64,000 bases of DNA from Brumimicrobium aurantiacum (GTDB taxonomy: Bacteria; Bacteroidota; Bacteroidia; Flavobacteriales_D; Crocinitomicaceae), in contig NZ_QURB01000002.1 in the NCBI RefSeq assembly GCF_003402975.1, forward strand, positions 227,061-291,060, written 5' to 3'. Every line of letters starts with the position of its first letter. Position 1 is the first letter of the stretch. A model generated the notes under the pieces. The model saw only the letters and a program-made list of their open reading frames with translations, searched no databases and had not been told where the DNA came from. A program made the position numbers and the translations under genes. Below, piece by piece: positions 55,101 through 63,852 of the stretch.

Positions 55101-55640
55101 ATGAAAATTACACTCTTAAGCATGCTTCTATTTTGTACTGCATTTGTATATGGTCAAAAGCAAACAATCTATGATTTTAAAGTAACAACAATCGAAGGTG
55201 AAACACTGGACTTATCTGAATTTAAAGGGAAAAAGGTCATGATTGTAAATACAGCTTCTAAATGTGGATTCACGCCACAGTATGAACAATTGCAAGCTAT
55301 TTATGAAAAATATGGTGAACAAGATTTTGTTATTTTAGGTTTCCCTTCTAATCAATTCATGAAACAAGAGCCAGGAACAGACGAAGAAATCGCAGTCTTT
55401 TGTCAGAAAAACTATGGTGTAACATTTTCAATGATGTCGAAAGTGAATGTGAAAGGAGAAAATCAAATTCCGTTGTATAGGTTTTTAACAACCAAAAATT
55501 TAAATGGCCAAATGGACAGCGAAGTAAAATGGAATTTTCAAAAATACCTTATCAATAAGGACGGTACATTAGAAGCAGTTTACTATTCTAAAACAGCTCC
55601 AAACGATGAAAAAATCATTGAATGGATAGAAAACAAATAA
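55101..55640 (+). CDS. Glutathione peroxidase family protein (thioredoxin-type)
   Basis: A 179-residue secreted protein. The signal peptide (MKITLLSMLLFCTAFVYGQ) is followed by a GPx domain: MIVNTASKCGFTPQYEQL with peroxidatic Cys55, GFPSNQFMKQEPG with the conserved Gln, and VKWNFQKYLI with the conserved Trp/Asn. It reduces peroxides; bacterial members usually take electrons from thioredoxin. With a signal peptide it should act in the periplasm. Confidence 0.93.
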   Translation: MKITLLSMLLFCTAFVYGQKQTIYDFKVTTIEGETLDLSEFKGKKVMIVNTASKCGFTPQYEQLQAIYEKYGEQDFVILGFPSNQFMKQEPGTDEEIAVFCQKNYGVTFSMMSKVNVKGENQIPLYRFLTTKNLNGQMDSEVKWNFQKYLINKDGTLEAVYYSKTAPNDEKIIEWIENK

Positions 55641-55813
55641 GTAGACCTCATACTTTACTTATTTACAATTAAGTAATATTTTATTTGTGTTTTTTACTAT
55701 TATTTCCTTAATTTTGGAGAGTTGGAATTGCTACACCAACGATTGATTCGTTTTATCAATCTTAAACAATATGCTTTAGGTAGCAAAAAGCAAAAAACAT
55801 TTTAAAATTATAA

Positions 55814-56269
55814 ATGGGTAGATCGCAAGAATCGTTTAGTAAACGAGAGAAAGAAAAGAAAAAAGCAAAAAAGAAAAAGGAAAAACAAGCAAAGCGTGAG
55901 CAACGTCAGGAAGACAACAATCAAGGCGGAAGTTTGGATGACATGATTGCTTATGTAGATGCTTATGGAAACCTAACGGATACTCCGCCAGATGAGCAGG
56001 TTAGAGAACCAGAAGAAATTGAAGCTGAAGACATCGTCATTGGAGTTCCTAAAAAAGAAGATTCTGGAGAACCAGATGTTAATATTGGGACAGTTGCCTT
56101 TTACGACAGTAGTAAAGGATTCGGATTTATCAATGACAACAATAACGGAGAGAAATACTTCTTCCATATCAACAACGTTAATTATGAAATTAACGAAAAT
56201 GATAAGGTAACTTATGATGTTGTTCGTGGTAGAAAAGGAATGGACGCTGTTAATGTAGACTTAGCTTAA
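55814..56269 (+). CDS. Cold-shock domain protein with basic N-terminal extension
   Basis: A 151-residue protein. Residues 1-40 are very Lys/Arg/Glu-rich (KREKEKKKAKKKKEKQAKRE), likely an RNA-binding coiled region. A linker (about 40-85) is acidic. The C-terminal cold-shock domain has GTVAFYDSSKGFGFIND (RNP-1) and KYFFHINNV (RNP-2), ending RKGMDAVNV. This two-part form is common in Bacteroidota. It is expressed alone and has a strong terminator. Confidence 0.92.
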   Translation: MGRSQESFSKREKEKKKAKKKKEKQAKREQRQEDNNQGGSLDDMIAYVDAYGNLTDTPPDEQVREPEEIEAEDIVIGVPKKEDSGEPDVNIGTVAFYDSSKGFGFINDNNNGEKYFFHINNVNYEINENDKVTYDVVRGRKGMDAVNVDLA

Positions 56270-56336
56270 TTCATTTTTCTTTTTGAAGGTCGAATCATTG
56301 CTATTGCATTAATTACAGGCTTTTCAATATATATTC

Positions 56337-56390
56337 AAACCATTTTGAATTTACTGTTCATAGAAGAGTAGATTCAAAATGGTTTTTTAG
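56337..56390 (+). terminator. Terminator after the cold-shock-domain gene
   Basis: A perfect 14-bp stem (AAACCATTTTGAAT with ATTCAAAATGGTTT) followed by TTTTAGTTTTT. Confidence 0.8.
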
Positions 56391-56432
56391 TTTTTGGGCC
56401 TTTTGGAAAAAGGAGGGAAATTAATCAATTAA

Positions 56433-56775
56433 AGGAAAATGTATGTTGATAGGTGGGACGCGCTTTATGTTTTTTTGACGGTGAAGCGTGCTGAAAATCG
56501 CTAATAATGGCGGAAGCTTCTCAGCTCGTCTGAGGAGATCACCGACATTATCGACTTTCAGGAGTGGAGACAAGAAAAAATATCAGGCGCTAGCTCTTTT
56601 TATCCTAACAGTTTCGGCACTAACGCTTCTTACTGTTTCGTCTTCAAAAACTTCGTTTTCTCTCTATTTGGAGCAACCGACCGAAGGAAGCTCATGAATT
56701 CAATTAAAAGTAGACAAGAATGAATAATGCGAAAAAGAAAAGAAGCTAATTCTTACTGTGAGCTTATTTGAAACT
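56433..56775. repeat. Dispersed intergenic repeat, family B copy 2
   Basis: It matches 32639-33051 in the same orientation but lacks about 75 internal bases. It carries the same hairpin (CTCAGCTCGTCTGAG) and the same end (GCAACCGACCGAAGG to GAGCTTATTTGAAA). A short forward frame within it is not credible as a gene. Confidence 0.85.
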
Positions 56776-56923
56776 TCAAAATAGAAACTCTAAATCAGTT
56801 ACCACTTTTGGACAACACACAATTCCAATTGGTGAGGGATGAATCCCTCACCAATTGAATTAATAAATGAATGAGGAGAAATCTATTATATAACTTCATA
56901 ATAGAAACTCTAAATCAGTTACT
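56771..56923. repeat. Short direct repeat around a perfect palindrome
   Basis: ATAGAAACTCTAAATCAGTT with flanks recurs at 56771-56803 and 56891-56923. Between them at 56826-56857 is a perfect 32-base palindrome (arms CAATTGGTGAGGGAT, 2-base centre). No gene lies in this gap. Confidence 0.75.
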
Positions 56924-57009
56924 CCTTATAAGAAAATGGTACAAACAAAAAAAGGTAACTAAATTAATAGCAACCTTAAGATTATATAATGTAAAAAAGA
57001 GCGTAAAAC

Positions 57010-57456
57010 TTAAGCTACAACATCTCTTTTCGATTTTCTATATAAACAAGTAGTAAAGATTTTTCTTTTTCCAAATCTAAATTGCTTGTCTGCGTTTACA
57101 AATTTGATGTACAACGGTTTTGAAACTCCAAAGTATTCATAAGTACTTCCATTTGTAAATTCAACTTCTAATACTTGATTTTTCCATTGAAAGTCAACGA
57201 TAGCACCAGTATTCATTAAGTTTTGGTATTCTTCTGCGTTGTTTTTCTTCGTTTCAGGAGCAATACTAATCAAGAACTCATATCCTTGTGTAATTTCACG
57301 GCTTTTTTCCTCTGCCATGGCTGCTTTTTCATCTTGCTCTTGAAATTTATCTGGATGCCACTCTTTGACTAAAGAACGGTAAGTTTTCTTGAGTTGTGCC
57401 AAATCGATATCCGATTCAACATTAAATAACTTTTTGTATTGATTAATACGTTTCAT
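57010..57456 (-). CDS. DnaJ-domain protein with C-terminal KTSC domain
   Basis: A 148-residue protein. The N-terminal J domain (about 5-65) has LKKTYRSLVKEWHPDKFQE with the HPD motif that stimulates DnaK. The C-terminal KTSC domain (about 85-145) has VEFTNGSTYEYFGVSKPLYI and the conserved YKKS-like end. The short J-plus-KTSC form is common in Bacteroidota. It is probably a specialised Hsp40 co-chaperone or nucleic-acid-linked protein; its client is unknown. Confidence 0.88.
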   Translation of the reverse strand: MKRINQYKKLFNVESDIDLAQLKKTYRSLVKEWHPDKFQEQDEKAAMAEEKSREITQGYEFLISIAPETKKNNAEEYQNLMNTGAIVDFQWKNQVLEVEFTNGSTYEYFGVSKPLYIKFVNADKQFRFGKRKIFTTCLYRKSKRDVVA

Positions 57457-58165
57457 TGCTTCAAATTAAAATGTGTGCAAAAGTACATCATAAAATTTGA
57501 CCAAACACATTTCTTTGATTATTCTTTGAATAAATATTGAAAATAATGTAATCAATAGGGGAGTTAAGCTCTTGAAAAATCGATTATTACTTTTGAAAGA
57601 GATAATATTCATTAAATATGCCAAGATTATAGATAACTTTTTCAAAGGTTAATTATACAATACAATTATTATGATTGTTAAGTAACCAGATATTTTTATT
57701 GAGCTTATCATTAACTTTTTGACTCAAAACTTTATCATATTATTTCAGAAATATTTAATAATCTGTTGATTATTCCTTACAAATTCTCTTTTTGCATCCT
57801 TAGTATTTTCCAATTCATTTTCGTAGAATAATCAATATTTTATTTGAATATATCATTGAGCTTTTATGAAAACGTTTTTAGTCATTTGTGACATTTTTTA
57901 GGCTAACAATTTAGCTTAGAAAATTCTTTACTAAGATTAATTATGATTATCCTAAAATATATTCCTAGACGATCATTTTTAAATGAGTTTAATTGCGCAA
58001 GTATCGAAATGTTATAAGAATAAATTAAATCTTGAAGGAATTACTCTTAAAATGCTTCCTAATTGTGTATTTATAAAGTATCACACTTTTGTCTTATAAT
58101 TAATATTATGTTAAATAGGGTTTTTAAGTACAATAAACATTTATACTTTATCCTGTTCAATTATA
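57457..58165. other. Intergenic gap, nothing recognised
   Basis: About 700 very AT-rich bases between the DnaJ/KTSC gene and the end of the repeat-rich T9SS gene. Read on both strands, it shows no credible frame, RNA gene, repeat shared with the rest of the window, or strong hairpin. Confidence 0.5.
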
Positions 58166-60784
58166 TTATTTGATTACTGTGAGGCTTCCCTTTTCTGTAA
58201 ATAAATTTATATCGTTTTCATTACTAAAACGCATTATCCATATATACGTTCCTGATTGAACAACATTATTTAGATATGTTCCATCCCATCCAACTTGTGG
58301 ATCGTGAGATTCGAATAAAAGTTCTCCCCAACGGTTGTAGATTAGAAAATCATACGAATCTGGTTTAAAATCTAAATTAAATGAAGGTTTAAACGTTTCA
58401 TTATCAAAGTCGCCATTAGGTGTAAATGCATTTGGAACAAAATACGTCACTTCGTTTTCTACATCAATTTGAATGGAGAATGAATCTGAACAACCCGCAT
58501 TATTGGTTGCTGTTAACGTGATTATGAAATTGTCCTGAGTTGAAACAGTGTAATAATGTATTGCATCAAAGTCACTTTCAACGGGTGATTCATCTCCAAA
58601 GTTCCACTGATATGTGTTGGCATTTTCAGATTGGTTTATAAAGTCAACTGTGACTTCCCCTACTGGAATTGATTTCGTTTCTGTCGTAAATTTAGCTTTT
58701 GGTGTTGGAAGAACTTCTATCATATTGCTTTCTGTATGACTTGATATACAGCCGTTTAGATCTGTTACCGTTAGGCTAACATCGTAAATTCCTTCTGTGG
58801 AATATAAATTACTTGTGTTATTGCAACTAGTACTCGTGTTTCCGTCACCAAAATCCCAAAAACAATTGACAGAATTTATATTTCCTGATGAAAATTGCAC
58901 TTCCTCATTTGCACAAATTGTTGATTTATTGGAAGAAAATTGTGCATTTGGCGCGTTATTTAAAGTCACACTTACTGTTGATGTTGCTACGCAATTACCG
59001 TTTTCAATTGTATAGGTGTAAACGCCTCCATTCATCGTTGCTGGATCAAATGTTCCCGAATTTCCGTTGGTTAAGGTCGATGGTCCAGTCCAAACACCAT
59101 TATTGTCTGGGTTTCCGCCTAGTTCGTTGAATAAATTTACCGACGAAGTATTATCACATAAAGATAGTGTATTGCCTGTCCCTGCATTTCCAGTTGGGTT
59201 AATTATAACTTCTACTGAAGCATTTGTTTGGCAATTTCCTGTTCCAACCGTATACGTGTAAATTCCGGCATTCATCGCTGCAGGATCAAAATTACCTGAA
59301 CTTCCATTTGCTAAATTTGAGGGTCCAGTCCATATTCCAGAATTATCAGGGTTCCCTCCTAGTTTATCATGTAAATTGATTGCTGCAGCATTACTACAAA
59401 GTGTAACCGTATTGTTTGTTCCAGCGTTACCTGTTGTATTCACCGTTACGGCAACCGTTGAAGAAGTTTGACAATTTCCAGATCCAACTGTATAGGTATA
59501 TGTTCCTGCTGTCATAGTAGAAGGATCAAATGTTCCTAAATTTCCATTTGTAAGCGCTGAAGGTCCTGACCAAAAACCGTTATTATCTGGATTTCCGCCT
59601 AATTGATTGAATAAATCTACCGGCAAATCAACATCACAAAGTGAAATGGTATTGTTGGTTCCCGCATTTCCTGTCGAATTAACCGTTACGTCAACTGTTG
59701 AAGAAGCTTGACAACTTCCAGAACCAACTGTATAAGTATATGTCCCTGCCGTCATTGTAGAAGGATCAAATGTCCCTAAATTTCCGTTATTTAAAGATGA
59801 AGGTCCTGTCCACGTTCCGTTATTGTCAGGGTTACCTCCTAGTTCATTAAATAAATCTGTGCTTGAAGCTGTGTTACATAGTGCAATCGAAGCATTTGTT
59901 CCAGTATTTCCAGTTGAATTTATAGTAACATCAACCGTTGAAGAAGTTTGACAATTTCCAGAACCAACTGTATAAGTATATGTCCCTACCGTCATTGTTG
60001 ATGGATCAAATGTTCCTGAATTTCCATTGGTAAGCATTGAAGGTCCTGACCAAGTTCCATTATTGTCTGGGTTTCCTCCTAGTTCGTTGAATAAATTTGT
60101 ACTCGAAGCTGTGTTACATAGTGTTATCGAAGCATTTGTTCCAGCATTTCCTCCGCCACAACTGACAGTAATATCATCTATTCTCCAGTATTCACTTCCA
60201 GACCAGGCTTGAACAGATATTCGAATTTGTAAATTACTTCCCGTCGTTGGAATACATCCAGTTGTGTAATTCATAAATGGAGTATCTCCAGATGTAACAA
60301 CATTGAAACCAGCGCATTGTCCAGCACACATATAGGAATTAGAAGGATCTGTCCAGCCTGTTCCATCTATATTGTATTGAAAACGAACCCAATCAACAGA
60401 ATTACATCCTGTGTTGCAGTCTTCCATACTTCCAACGCTTTCAATATCAAAATTGATTTCAATATTACCACAATTTGAAATATCAATAGGTGAAACGTTT
60501 TCCCATACTGCTTCTCCATTTGTATCACGTCCTTCAAAAAAACCATTTTTAGTTTCCCAATAATCTCCACTAACACAATCTGGACATGATGAAGACCAGT
60601 TAACACCATTGGCAGAACCGTTCGTCATTCCATCATTAACGTTAAATGATTCCTGAAAGAGAACTTGTCCATTGATTTGAGAACCAATAAATAGGAAAAT
60701 AATCGATAAGGCTAATTTGATAGAGTTTCTCAGGGGATTCAATTTCCCTAATGAGTTATTAAAGTAAGTTTCAACTATTGACAT
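58166..60784 (-). CDS. Repetitive T9SS-secreted adhesin-like protein (5 x 80-residue repeats, PKD, CHU_C)
   Basis: An 872-residue surface protein. The signal segment (about 18-40, SIKLALSIIFLFIGSQINGQ) precedes a jelly-roll-like N-terminal domain. Five tandem repeats of about 80 residues follow (about 208-610), each with GNAGTN..., LFNELGGNPDNNGTW, GPS.L.NGN.GTFDPSTM and GTYTYTVGSGNCQTSSTV, each carrying two Cys. One clear PKD-like unit (VQFSSGNINSVNCFWDFGDG) is followed by a second (QWNFGDESPVES). The C-terminal CHU_C domain is VPNAFTPNGDFDNETF ... IYNRWGELLFES ... QSGTYIWIMRF. It is an adhesin or matrix-binding protein by family analogy. Confidence 0.88.
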   Translation of the reverse strand: MSIVETYFNNSLGKLNPLRNSIKLALSIIFLFIGSQINGQVLFQESFNVNDGMTNGSANGVNWSSSCPDCVSGDYWETKNGFFEGRDTNGEAVWENVSPIDISNCGNIEINFDIESVGSMEDCNTGCNSVDWVRFQYNIDGTGWTDPSNSYMCAGQCAGFNVVTSGDTPFMNYTTGCIPTTGSNLQIRISVQAWSGSEYWRIDDITVSCGGGNAGTNASITLCNTASSTNLFNELGGNPDNNGTWSGPSMLTNGNSGTFDPSTMTVGTYTYTVGSGNCQTSSTVDVTINSTGNTGTNASIALCNTASSTDLFNELGGNPDNNGTWTGPSSLNNGNLGTFDPSTMTAGTYTYTVGSGSCQASSTVDVTVNSTGNAGTNNTISLCDVDLPVDLFNQLGGNPDNNGFWSGPSALTNGNLGTFDPSTMTAGTYTYTVGSGNCQTSSTVAVTVNTTGNAGTNNTVTLCSNAAAINLHDKLGGNPDNSGIWTGPSNLANGSSGNFDPAAMNAGIYTYTVGTGNCQTNASVEVIINPTGNAGTGNTLSLCDNTSSVNLFNELGGNPDNNGVWTGPSTLTNGNSGTFDPATMNGGVYTYTIENGNCVATSTVSVTLNNAPNAQFSSNKSTICANEEVQFSSGNINSVNCFWDFGDGNTSTSCNNTSNLYSTEGIYDVSLTVTDLNGCISSHTESNMIEVLPTPKAKFTTETKSIPVGEVTVDFINQSENANTYQWNFGDESPVESDFDAIHYYTVSTQDNFIITLTATNNAGCSDSFSIQIDVENEVTYFVPNAFTPNGDFDNETFKPSFNLDFKPDSYDFLIYNRWGELLFESHDPQVGWDGTYLNNVVQSGTYIWIMRFSNENDINLFTEKGSLTVIK

Positions 60785-60789
60785 TGATG

Positions 60790-60797
60790 CAAATTTA
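60790..60797 (-). promoter_or_regulatory. -7 box of the repetitive T9SS gene
   Basis: On the minus strand TAAATTTG ends 5 bases before the ATG at 60784, implying a leaderless or near-leaderless mRNA. No -33 TTG at ideal spacing. Confidence 0.35.
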
Positions 60798-60907
60798 CTT
60801 CCATTCAGAACGATAATTTATCATTCTATATTGGAAAAATCGATGCAAAGAAACTGATAAAAAGCCGAATGAATGTTAATCCATCGTTAACATATTCATT
60901 TAAAATG

Positions 60908-60937
60908 AAAAAAGCCTAGAAATTTTCATTCCCAGGC
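60908..60937 (-). terminator. Terminator after parC
   Basis: On the minus strand GCCTGGGAA pairs with TTTCTAGGC (two G-U pairs), followed by TTTTTT. It lies about 25 bases after the parC stop. Confidence 0.8.
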
Positions 60938-60962
60938 CCTTTCGTAAAATATTAGAATTATC

Positions 60963-63848
60963 TTATTTTTTCTTTTTATCTTCTTCTGTCTGACTAAACA
61001 AATCCCATTCTACCTGACGAGCAGGTTGATCTTTTAAAGGTCTTCTAGATAAACTACGTTTTCTAGGTTTAGGTGGAATAAGTTCTTTTTTAGGTATTTC
61101 AGATTTCTTCCCATCATCCCTAGACTGTTCTTTTTCAGATTGATTTGATGATTTAGCTTCTCCACCTCCAGATTTAGGAGCATCATCAGGCTGATCATCA
61201 TTTCCATCATCAGGACCATTGTCACTTCCTGAGTCATCATCGTTTTCATCATCATTGTCCTCTTCTTCAGCTTCATCAGGCCAAGGCGTGTTTCCTTCAA
61301 TAGGATGTGTTAGTTGAATCTCTTTGGTTTTTAGTTTTTCCAACTGATTACCAATGGACTTCATACCTTTTACATCGATGAATTCATCAAGTCGTTCAAT
61401 TCTATCTGGAAGATGTTTAGTTGCTTTTAGCAATTTGTTGTACACAATCTTTACTTCCGGCTGATAAGCTGTTGAAACAGCGTCTAACTCAGTCCCTTCA
61501 GATTCAGGAATAAATGGAACACGTCTATCAGTGGTTACTTCACATACAAAACGTTTTGCGTAATGAATTTCTTTTTCTCCATCATAATACACCGCAGAAA
61601 TTGCATGTTCCGGTTTCCATTTCTCTATGTGAATCATATCATCATCGAAATGGGTAGTTAAATCGAAATTTGACAATCGATACTCACCGTTTTTGTAGAG
61701 CGTTAGTATTTTATCATCTCCTCTAAAACGACCAAGGAATTTACCACGTTGATCATCATTTAAACGTCCAACAATATCATCATACCATATTTTTCTTGCG
61801 GCAAGTGTTGAACCTCCGACTTCTTTCTGTGTAACTTTAGAAATGGCCTCTTTACTCACGATATTCCCTTTAGCTGAACGACTTTTTATTAATTGTTCAC
61901 TAAAATCAACATCAAATTTCAATCTTTTTAAATGTGTTCGCGCCCTTAAATTAATGCTTACAATTTCTTTTTCTCCATTTGGATGACAAGAGAAATAGTG
62001 CATTTTTGAACCTTTCTTCCCAGTCGTTAAGTCATATTCTTTATCTCTTGTAATGGAGTTTACAAAGAAACGTTTCATATATGAATTTCCACTTTTACCA
62101 TCTTTATAAATTAAGTGATAAATTCTTCGCTTATCCCCTCTTTTCCATACTGCAGCATGGACAATACCCTTTCCAACAAATTTCTTGTCGGCAATTTTGG
62201 TGACCATCATTTTTCCGGTATCGAAGAAGACAATAACATCATCTATTTCTGAACAATCTTGAACGTATTCAGCCTTTCTTAATTTATATCCAATAAATCC
62301 TTCTTTGTAATCAACATAAAGTTTTTCATTGGCGATAATAACTTTAGATGCATTTATATTGTCGAAAACTCTAATTTCAGTTTTACGCTCCTTCCCTTCT
62401 CCAAATCTTTTCTTTAAATCTTTAAAGTAAGCAATGGAGAAATCAATAATATTTTCAATGTTGTGAATAACAGTAGCTAATTCCTCTTCAATTCGTTGAA
62501 TGATTTCATCAGCTTTAAATTTATCAAACTTAGAGATTCGTTTAATCTTAATTTCAGTCAATCGGATAATATCATCACGCGTAACTTCACGTTTAAGGTG
62601 CTTGATATATGGCTTTAAACCATTGTCAATAGCTGAAATAACACCTTCCCATGTTTCCTCATCTTCTATAAGACTGTAGACTTTGTTTTCAATGAAAATC
62701 TTTTCTAGTGAACTAAAGTGCCATGATTCTTCCAATTCATTTTTACGAATCTCAAGTTCCAGCTTTAACAAACGAACAGTAGAATCAGTGTTCTCTTTGA
62801 GAATTTCACTCATCCCTAAAAACCTAGGCTTTTCTTTGTCAATTACTGTTGAATTAGGAGAAATAGAAACCTCACAATCTGTAAAAGCATAAAGCGCATC
62901 AATTAATTTATCTGGAGAAACATTGCTGGTCAAGTGAATTAAAATCTCCGCTTCTGCAGCTGTATTATCATCGATTCTGCGGATCTTAATTTTCCCCTTA
63001 TCGTTGGCCCTTAAGATCGAATCAATTAAAGAAGAAGTATTCGTACCAAATGGAATTTCTGTTATGCTTAATGTTTTGTTGTCTACCTTATTAATTTTAG
63101 CACGAACACGTACTTTACCTCCACGTAACCCATCATTGTAATTGGTGAAGTCAGCCATTCCTCCTGTTAAGAAGTCAGGGAAGATTTCTACTTTTTTTCC
63201 ACGTAAATGATTAATTGAATTATCGATTAGTTCATTAAAGTTGTGCGGTAAAATTTTACAAGCCAAACCAACAGCAATACCTTCTGCTCCTTGTGCCAAA
63301 AGCAAAGGAAATTTCATTGGTAAATCCTCAGGTTCTTTATTACGACCATCATAACTCGTTAGCCATTTGGTCGTTTTCGCATTAAAGGCAACGTGTAAAG
63401 CAAATTTAGAAAGTCGGGCTTCAATATAACGAGGAGCAGCAGCACTATCACCTGTTAAAGTATTACCCCAGTTTCCTTGCATATCGATCAATAATTCTTT
63501 TTGACCCAATTGAACCAAAGCATCACCAATAGAAGCGTCTCCATGCGGATGGTATTTCATGGTATTACCAATAATATTGGCTACCTTGTTGTAACGACCA
63601 TCCTCCATGTCTTTCATAGAGTGAAGAATACGACGTTGAACAGGTTTTAAACCATCGTTTAATCCTGGAACAGCACGTTCTAAAATAACATAAGAAGCAT
63701 AGTCAAGAAACCAGTTTTCATAAAGTCCATTCAAAGAAGTGATGTTTTCATCGACTTTTTTGATACCGTTTACATCCTCACTACTTTCATTTTCATCATC
63801 AGGAATGTTATTGTTTTCCTCTTCTTCGTGATTATTATCTTCAGCCAT
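60963..63848 (-). CDS. parC: DNA topoisomerase IV subunit A (GyrA/ParC family)
   Basis: A 961-residue type IIA topoisomerase A subunit. The breakage-reunion core begins ENWFLDYASYVILERAVPGL and continues KPVQRRILHSM, YHPHGDASIGDAL, and the catalytic Tyr141 in SAAAPRYIEARLS. It lies 4 bases downstream of a gene ending like ParE, which favours topoisomerase IV over gyrase; in the C-terminal domain no clear gyrase box was seen. Both ends are unusual: an acidic N-terminal lead of 30 residues (EDNNHEEEENNNIPDDENES) and an Asp/Asn/Glu-rich stretch of about 40 residues after residue 865, followed by a basic tail. It decatenates daughter chromosomes in the cytoplasm. Confidence 0.92.
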   Translation of the reverse strand: MAEDNNHEEEENNNIPDDENESSEDVNGIKKVDENITSLNGLYENWFLDYASYVILERAVPGLNDGLKPVQRRILHSMKDMEDGRYNKVANIIGNTMKYHPHGDASIGDALVQLGQKELLIDMQGNWGNTLTGDSAAAPRYIEARLSKFALHVAFNAKTTKWLTSYDGRNKEPEDLPMKFPLLLAQGAEGIAVGLACKILPHNFNELIDNSINHLRGKKVEIFPDFLTGGMADFTNYNDGLRGGKVRVRAKINKVDNKTLSITEIPFGTNTSSLIDSILRANDKGKIKIRRIDDNTAAEAEILIHLTSNVSPDKLIDALYAFTDCEVSISPNSTVIDKEKPRFLGMSEILKENTDSTVRLLKLELEIRKNELEESWHFSSLEKIFIENKVYSLIEDEETWEGVISAIDNGLKPYIKHLKREVTRDDIIRLTEIKIKRISKFDKFKADEIIQRIEEELATVIHNIENIIDFSIAYFKDLKKRFGEGKERKTEIRVFDNINASKVIIANEKLYVDYKEGFIGYKLRKAEYVQDCSEIDDVIVFFDTGKMMVTKIADKKFVGKGIVHAAVWKRGDKRRIYHLIYKDGKSGNSYMKRFFVNSITRDKEYDLTTGKKGSKMHYFSCHPNGEKEIVSINLRARTHLKRLKFDVDFSEQLIKSRSAKGNIVSKEAISKVTQKEVGGSTLAARKIWYDDIVGRLNDDQRGKFLGRFRGDDKILTLYKNGEYRLSNFDLTTHFDDDMIHIEKWKPEHAISAVYYDGEKEIHYAKRFVCEVTTDRRVPFIPESEGTELDAVSTAYQPEVKIVYNKLLKATKHLPDRIERLDEFIDVKGMKSIGNQLEKLKTKEIQLTHPIEGNTPWPDEAEEEDNDDENDDDSGSDNGPDDGNDDQPDDAPKSGGGEAKSSNQSEKEQSRDDGKKSEIPKKELIPPKPRKRSLSRRPLKDQPARQVEWDLFSQTEEDKKKK

Positions 63849-63852
63849 AATT

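Noticed and set aside
56488-56697. A 69-codon forward frame in the family B repeat
   Set aside because: The second copy at 32.7 kb does not keep the frame, so selection for a protein is unlikely.
59000-60160. Regular 240-bp periodicity considered as a CRISPR-like or satellite array
   Set aside because: The period is a coding repeat in one frame with conserved protein sequence; there are no short repeats with unique spacers.
58797-60212. Several forward frames opposite the repetitive T9SS gene
   Set aside because: They recur at the same place in each repeat as antisense shadows of the coding repeats.
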